Shown here piece after piece: positions 23,200-27,451 of a DNA stretch of 27,451 bases. The DNA is taken from positions 1-27,451 of the forward strand of contig JABIUH010000471.1 in the NCBI GenBank assembly GCA_018701055.1, given 5' to 3'. Source of the DNA: Woeseia sp. Its GTDB lineage: Bacteria; Pseudomonadota; Gammaproteobacteria; Steroidobacterales; Woeseiaceae. Position numbers and translations under genes: made by a program. Below the pieces are notes generated by a model, which saw only the letters and a program-made list of their open reading frames with translations, was not told where the DNA came from and did not search any database. Within the stretch, counting starts at the first letter, position 1, and each line of letters starts with the position of its first letter.

Positions 23200-24408
23200 T
23201 TACTCAGGAGGTTCTAACCATTGAAAGAATTCCACGGTGTAGCCGCCAGGATCTTCCATCAGGAAGCTGCGAATGGGGCCGCCGTCAGCAATATCCTTTA
23301 AAAAGACCGCGCCTTCCTTGCCACTTATCTGCTCGTACCAGGCATCGATCTCTTCCGTAACAAGGCTCAACATGACGGCATTGGTTTCCTGAACTTTGTG
23401 CCAGCCGCCGTCGCCTTCTGTCACCAGTCCAACGGTACTGGCCGGGCCGGTTTTGTAGAATTTCACCCAATCCCAATCCAGCGTTTTCTCGAGGCCCAAA
23501 ATATTGCCGTAAAAGTGATCAGCGCGCTCCAGGTCTTTGTAATAGAACATCGTGGTCTGTGACGTTAATGAAGGCGTCATTGGTGTGCAGGTATCCTGGG
23601 TTGAAGAAGTGGTACGAAGTGAGAGTTTGGTTGTAACGGCACGCGTAGTAAACGCAGGAACGCTGTCAAAGAGACTTGTGTCGTCCAGCGACGCGTGTTC
23701 GACACTCAGTAAGTAGGTCTCGTCAGGTTTTAGTACGTCACCGTCGATGACAAAGCGATCATTCGAATAATTGAGATAGGGTCGTCCCTCAAAAGGTCTG
23801 CCACTGTGCGCGACACGGTTACCCTCAGCGTCGGTCAGGATGACGAAGATCAAATCATCCAGAATGCCGTTCGGATCACTGCGGCCGTTCGTGAACTGAC
23901 TCCACGTGACAACGGCATCGACGCCTGGTGCAAGCATCCGGCAATTCTTTAGTTCTTTTTGCTGTGTTGATATCGTCGGCGGCGCTGGTAGTGGGCGCTC
24001 TTTGAAATTTAGGTGTCCGTTCTGTACGGCACCGCTCGGTGTCGTAAACGATACTCGATAGTCCCCATCTGGATAGTGACGCAGAAGTTCTGCATAGGAA
24101 CCTGGTCGTTCTTCTCCGGAAATCAGAAAAATATTGTCTTGTGAGCCACTATCGACTTTGCGCATGTCATTGAATGCGATCGTTTCGCCCGTGGGGAAAC
24201 GCAGGTTGGCATTTGCTGCATTGCCGTCAGTCGTTAGAAAAATTTCGGAGAAAAAAGAAAAATCGACAGACGAATGAGCGCCGCTGAGATCTTGTTCGTA
24301 GTTGGCGTGTTTACCAATAACAAAAAAGGTAACGTCAGCTTGTTGGGCGGTGGCTGTACTTATAAATAGCGATGCTAAGAGAATTACGATACAGCGTGCG
24401 CCTGACAT
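23200..24408 (-). CDS. Exported protein with C-terminal VOC (glyoxalase-like) domain
   Basis: A 402-aa protein with a Sec signal peptide (1-22, '..FISTATAQQ'). Residues about 25-280 form one or two domains that I do not recognise, rich in beta-strand-like segments ('YRVSFTTPSGAVQNGHLNF', 'LLSVEHASLDD'). The C-terminal ~115 residues (about 287-400) are a VOC domain with 'KDLERADHFYGNILGL' and 'FLMEDPGGYTVEFFQW'; the latter holds the usual metal-binding Glu. VOC domains are normally cytosolic, so an exported fusion is unusual. It is cotranscribed with the NSS transporter. A role in binding or converting the transported compound outside the cytoplasm is inferred. Confidence 0.75.
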   Translation of the reverse strand: MSGARCIVILLASLFISTATAQQADVTFFVIGKHANYEQDLSGAHSSVDFSFFSEIFLTTDGNAANANLRFPTGETIAFNDMRKVDSGSQDNIFLISGEERPGSYAELLRHYPDGDYRVSFTTPSGAVQNGHLNFKERPLPAPPTISTQQKELKNCRMLAPGVDAVVTWSQFTNGRSDPNGILDDLIFVILTDAEGNRVAHSGRPFEGRPYLNYSNDRFVIDGDVLKPDETYLLSVEHASLDDTSLFDSVPAFTTRAVTTKLSLRTTSSTQDTCTPMTPSLTSQTTMFYYKDLERADHFYGNILGLEKTLDWDWVKFYKTGPASTVGLVTEGDGGWHKVQETNAVMLSLVTEEIDAWYEQISGKEGAVFLKDIADGGPIRSFLMEDPGGYTVEFFQWLEPPE

Positions 24409-24518
24409 CTGGGGATTCCATCGCTAGGATTGTCCCAGTGTAAACCGGTGGCGCTCGAGTGTTAAGTATTTCGGAACAATGCCGGGTCAGATCGAATGCT
24501 GGTCCGGGTGAGGTGTTT

Positions 24519-24543
24519 GGGTCAGAGTCACAGACTCTGACCC
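24519..24543. repeat. REP-like palindrome, copy 3
   Basis: GGGTCAGAGTC and GACTCTGACCC form a perfect 11-bp stem with a 3-base loop, between the frameshifted exported protein and the VOC-domain gene. The arms match copies 1 and 2. Its place just after the stop at 24552 parallels copy 1 after metA. Confidence 0.7.
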
Positions 24544-24551
24544 CGTTTGCA

Positions 24552-25116
24552 TTAATGGAGCTCTACGTTCTTCTTCATCATGAAGACGCGCTTACCCTCT
24601 GCGCTGCCATCAATAAAAGTGACTGCGTCGCCATTGCCGGCGGAGATCAGCACTGATTTGATGCTCTCCCTTACAGAAGCATCCAACGGTTTTGATGAAA
24701 TTATCGTGACGCCATCCTGACGATGCGGGCTCATCGCATGCCCGTCACCCATCACCTCAATATCGATCTCATGATGCATGTCATCGGCATTGACAAAGGC
24801 CATATGCGTACCATGCGCACCGATGTCCGGCATCTCAACCGTCTTACCATCGATTTCGAACGAAAACCCATTTTCACTACGGGTGACACTGACATCTCTG
24901 CCAGATACGCATTTCTAATGCCCCAGTCTCGCCAACGGCCAGATGCTGCATGTCAAAATCCATATCGTCACTTGTCCACGAAAAATCAGACGATTCGTCG
25001 GCACCACCACCGGCTACGACAACCTTAACTGCCATCTTTCGTTCGACTTCGTCGGCAGCGAATGCCGCACTATAGATCATTGCCGTAGCCAACATGACTA
25101 GCTTTACGATATTCAT
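24552..25116 (-). pseudogene. Exported small protein gene with a frameshift
   Basis: The first part starts at ATG 25116 with a strong GGGG site 7 bases upstream and a Sec signal peptide ('MNIVKLVMLATAMIYSAAFA'), then 'VKVVVAGGGADESSDFSW'. The frame goes wrong between about 24895 and 24920 and stops at 24877. In another frame the protein resumes as 'RDVSVTRSENGFSFEIDGK', then 'VEMPDIGAHGTHMAFVNADD', ending at 24552. One inserted or deleted base restores a single ~187-aa periplasmic protein. It is either a recent pseudogene or an assembly error. No enzyme motif is seen. A 93-aa frame starting at 24833 is its second half, not a separate gene. Confidence 0.7.
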
Positions 25117-25180
25117 ATCTTTACCCCAATTATCCACTTTGTATGTTAATTGATGCGAGAGGTACGGAAATCGTCGCATG

Positions 25181-26752
25181 TCAGTCGGGACAGGCGAGGT
25201 TTTGTCGATCAATGACTGCGCCGGCCAAAGAATCATTGGCAGCCTGTCCCTGGATAGTCAGTACACCGTTAACTAAAAGGTGCTCGACCCCGGTTGCAAG
25301 GCGATCAGGATTTTGAAAATCGGCCTGCGGTGAGAATTTATCCAAATCAATAACCGCAATATCCGCCTTGCGCCCCGGCTCAAGGTAGCCACGATCACAT
25401 AAAGAAAAGGTGTCCGCTACGAGCCCTGAGCTCCGGTGTACAAACTGCGTCACTGTCAGCAAAGATTGGTCAACGACAAAATCTCGATACGCTTTCGGAT
25501 AGGACGCGAATTTGCGTGGATGACCTGTCCCGCCATCTGAGCCGGTCATCACCCAGGGCTGAATGCCGATGGCGCTAATATCGTCCAGCGTCATATTGAA
25601 CGAGGCAATCGATGGATTGCCACTACGGACTACTTCGATAGCCGCGGCGTAAGGTGCGGTTTCCATTTCTTGCGAAATCTCCTCCAGGGTCTTGCCTCGC
25701 CATTCACTTTCTCCCGTGACCAACAAGGATTCTGCGCCCCCGCGTCGGTAAATATTGCCTTCCATTTCAGTTTGTATGCGATCGTCTAAATCGGGGTTGG
25801 AAAAGCGCGCAAACATTGCCTCTTGGGAGTCGGCCATCACCCACCGGGGAACCAGCGCGCTACCGAATGACGTTCCGGATGCCTGATAGGGGTACTGATC
25901 AGCAGTGACCTGAACGCCTGCTGCACGTGCTGCGTCTATGCGCGCGATAACGTCGCCACTCTGACCCCAAACATCACGGCCAAGCGCTTTAAGATGTGCA
26001 ATGTGAACTCGAACACCGGCGCTCTCTGCGATGTTAAGAACTTCCTCAATCGATCCGAGCAGGCCGATGTTATATGAGCTTTCGTCGCGCAAGTGCGTGT
26101 CATAGATGCCCCCGAACGGCACGATCGACTTGGTGAGTTCAATGACTTCTTCGGTATTGGAATAGCTACCGGGCTTATAAAAGAGCCCCGTTGATAGACC
26201 CAGTGCTCCTGCACGCATTTCTTTAATGACCAGATTTTGCATGGTGAGGAGTTCTTCACTGGTGGGAGGTCTATCCTCCAACCCCAAAACAGCTGTGCGG
26301 ATATTGTTGTGCCCGGCGAAGAAACCAACGTTCGGTCCGATTCCCTGGCCGCGCATTGTGGCGACGCCTGTTTCACGATCGGGAATGCCACCGCCATCGT
26401 TGCCGACGAAAACGGTCGTTACCCCCTGGGTTATGTGGCTTATATTTTGCTTATGCTCATCGTCCAGAAGGTCATCCAGCACGTGGGTATGCGGATCGAT
26501 AAATCCGGGCATAACCACCAGATTTGTCGCGTCTATAACGAGTGTTGCATTGAGTTCGCTGCTCGCATCCATGGATACAATTCGGTCGCCCGTCACTGCT
26601 ATATTGGTTTGTTTTGGTGGTTCGAGCGATCCGTCGTAGACCGTGCCATTTAGAATCAGAATGTCGACTGTTTCGCTGTCATTACTCTGTTCCGATGAGC
26701 AAGCCGAAATTCCCGCCAGGCATGCGAGCATTAATATTGGTTTCATTGACAT
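25181..26752 (-). CDS. N-acyl-D-amino-acid deacylase (D-aminoacylase)-like lipoprotein
   Basis: A 523-aa amidohydrolase with a lipoprotein signal: lipobox 'GISAC' with C18 as the lipidated residue, so it is anchored in the envelope. The metal site shows 'DPHTH' (H88, H90), H220 ('DTHLRDES'), H250 ('HIAHLKA') and D406 ('TGSDGG'), matching the D-aminoacylase subgroup. The bridging cysteine of classical D-aminoacylase ('VGNCG') is replaced by D119 in 'VGNDGGG'. D-aminoacylases release D-amino acids from N-acyl-D-amino acids. It is 16 bases downstream of the partial oxidoreductase gene. An envelope location with an NSS symporter nearby suggests uptake of the freed amino acid. Substrate is inferred from family only. 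Confidence 0.85.
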   Translation of the reverse strand: MSMKPILMLACLAGISACSSEQSNDSETVDILILNGTVYDGSLEPPKQTNIAVTGDRIVSMDASSELNATLVIDATNLVVMPGFIDPHTHVLDDLLDDEHKQNISHITQGVTTVFVGNDGGGIPDRETGVATMRGQGIGPNVGFFAGHNNIRTAVLGLEDRPPTSEELLTMQNLVIKEMRAGALGLSTGLFYKPGSYSNTEEVIELTKSIVPFGGIYDTHLRDESSYNIGLLGSIEEVLNIAESAGVRVHIAHLKALGRDVWGQSGDVIARIDAARAAGVQVTADQYPYQASGTSFGSALVPRWVMADSQEAMFARFSNPDLDDRIQTEMEGNIYRRGGAESLLVTGESEWRGKTLEEISQEMETAPYAAAIEVVRSGNPSIASFNMTLDDISAIGIQPWVMTGSDGGTGHPRKFASYPKAYRDFVVDQSLLTVTQFVHRSSGLVADTFSLCDRGYLEPGRKADIAVIDLDKFSPQADFQNPDRLATGVEHLLVNGVLTIQGQAANDSLAGAVIDRQNLACPD

Positions 26753-26768
26753 CGGTTTTTCCTAGCGG

Positions 26769-27451
26769 CTAACGCCTTAGTAGTTTAATCAATGCAACGA
26801 CCTCTTCATCTCCAAGGCCGGCTGCAACGCCTTTTTTATAGAGCATACTCGCAAACTCAGGAATGCTGGTATCAATACCGGCAGTCGTTGCTTGTGAAAG
26901 AATGCGATCCATTACGCCGCTGTATACATTAATCGACGCGCTGGGATTCTTGAAATCGTTATTATGCAATGCCTGGCCGAGGTGGGTTATTTCGACTGCA
27001 TCGCTTGGCTGTGAATCGACGACTACCGCTGCAAGTTGTTCATATGATACTTGCTCCGACTCGCAAAGTAGCGCCGCGTGCACCAGACCGAGGTGGGTAC
27101 TCATGGTAAACGTCAGCGACGCCAGGTCGAGTGCGGTCGCACCTCCAATGGCAGCTCCAAGATAGCGGACGTCGCTTGAAAGCGCGCCAAGCAGATCCTG
27201 CACCGCCAGATAGATTTCTTCGTCACCAGATATCGCCACAATGCCGTCTTGCCCGATTTCCCTCGGATAGGCTAGCAACGCACCATCCAGGTAGTTCGTT
27301 CCGTGCAAAATAGCGTTTGCTTTGCTGTCACGTGCTTCCTGTGGCGTGCCGGTAGAAAATTGAATAAGTGTGCGATCCCTAAGATGCGATCCAAGCCCGA
27401 ATTCTTCGAACATGCGCGAGGTGCTGGCGTAGTCGTCGATACACACTGCAA
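26769..27451 (-). CDS. NAD(P)-dependent 3-hydroxyisobutyrate dehydrogenase / imine-reductase-like protein (5' end outside window)
   Basis: The last ~227 residues of a beta-hydroxyacid-dehydrogenase-type protein; the frame is open to the window end, and the GTG at 27446 is an internal valine. The Rossmann-domain end reads 'LIQFSTGTPQEAR'. The catalytic-region segment 'NYLDGALLAYPREIG' resembles imine reductases more than classical 3-hydroxyisobutyrate dehydrogenase, where a 'DAPVSGG' motif is usual. The all-alpha C-terminal domain follows. The usual catalytic lysine is not evident. It may reduce an imine or keto compound arising from amino-acid turnover. It lies immediately upstream of the D-aminoacylase-like gene on the same strand. 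Confidence 0.8.
   Translation of the reverse strand, partial: AVCIDDYASTSRMFEEFGLGSHLRDRTLIQFSTGTPQEARDSKANAILHGTNYLDGALLAYPREIGQDGIVAISGDEEIYLAVQDLLGALSSDVRYLGAAIGGATALDLASLTFTMSTHLGLVHAALLCESEQVSYEQLAAVVVDSQPSDAVEITHLGQALHNNDFKNPSASINVYSGVMDRILSQATTAGIDTSIPEFASMLYKKGVAAGLGDEEVVALIKLLRR

Overview
The window looks like a chromosomal stretch from a free-living, probably marine, gammaproteobacterium. This placement is inference from gene content: FadJ/FadN-type beta-oxidation proteins, MetA plus two trans-sulfuration enzymes, NhaC and NSS sodium-coupled transporters, paired secreted DUF6152-like proteins, and GGGTCAGAG-type palindromes resembling gammaproteobacterial REP elements. No rRNA, tRNA, CRISPR array, phage module or intact transposase was seen. 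Most genes lie on the minus strand.

Left part (1-4898): the 3' end of a FadJ-like gene; a stretch with no certain gene; three very short membrane-protein genes on the minus strand (678-1194), each joined to the next by an ATGA stop/start overlap; a wrecked gene made of helicase-associated repeats (1306-1882); a class V aminotransferase-fold enzyme behind an NhaC-type Na+/H+ antiporter; and the decayed 3' end of an M19 dipeptidase gene.

Middle part (4899-15725): a compact minus-strand run, read right to left. It holds metA, then metZ/metB, metY, an alpha/beta hydrolase, a FadN-type hydroxyacyl-CoA dehydrogenase/enoyl-CoA hydratase, an NpRdhA-like reductive dehalogenase, an NUDT19-like Nudix hydrolase and an MBL-fold hydrolase. 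The last three overlap by 1-4 bases. The dehalogenase is the most striking single protein: its Tyr, Lys and Arg fall at the same mutual spacing as the catalytic residues of the oxygen-tolerant enzyme of Nitratireductor pacificus, both Fe-S motifs are intact, and its N-terminal half is a degenerate copy of the corrinoid-binding half.

Right part (15793-27451): two secreted DUF6152-like proteins diverge from a plus-strand operon of two Tat-exported SelA/DgaE-like PLP enzymes and a VOC/cupin protein. Convergent to this lie an NSS amino-acid symporter, a secreted protein with a C-terminal VOC domain, a frameshifted exported protein, a D-aminoacylase-type lipoprotein and a partial 3-hydroxyisobutyrate dehydrogenase/imine-reductase-like protein. 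Together they suggest envelope-located processing of N-acyl- or D-amino compounds followed by Na+-coupled uptake. That is a hypothesis, not something the sequence proves.
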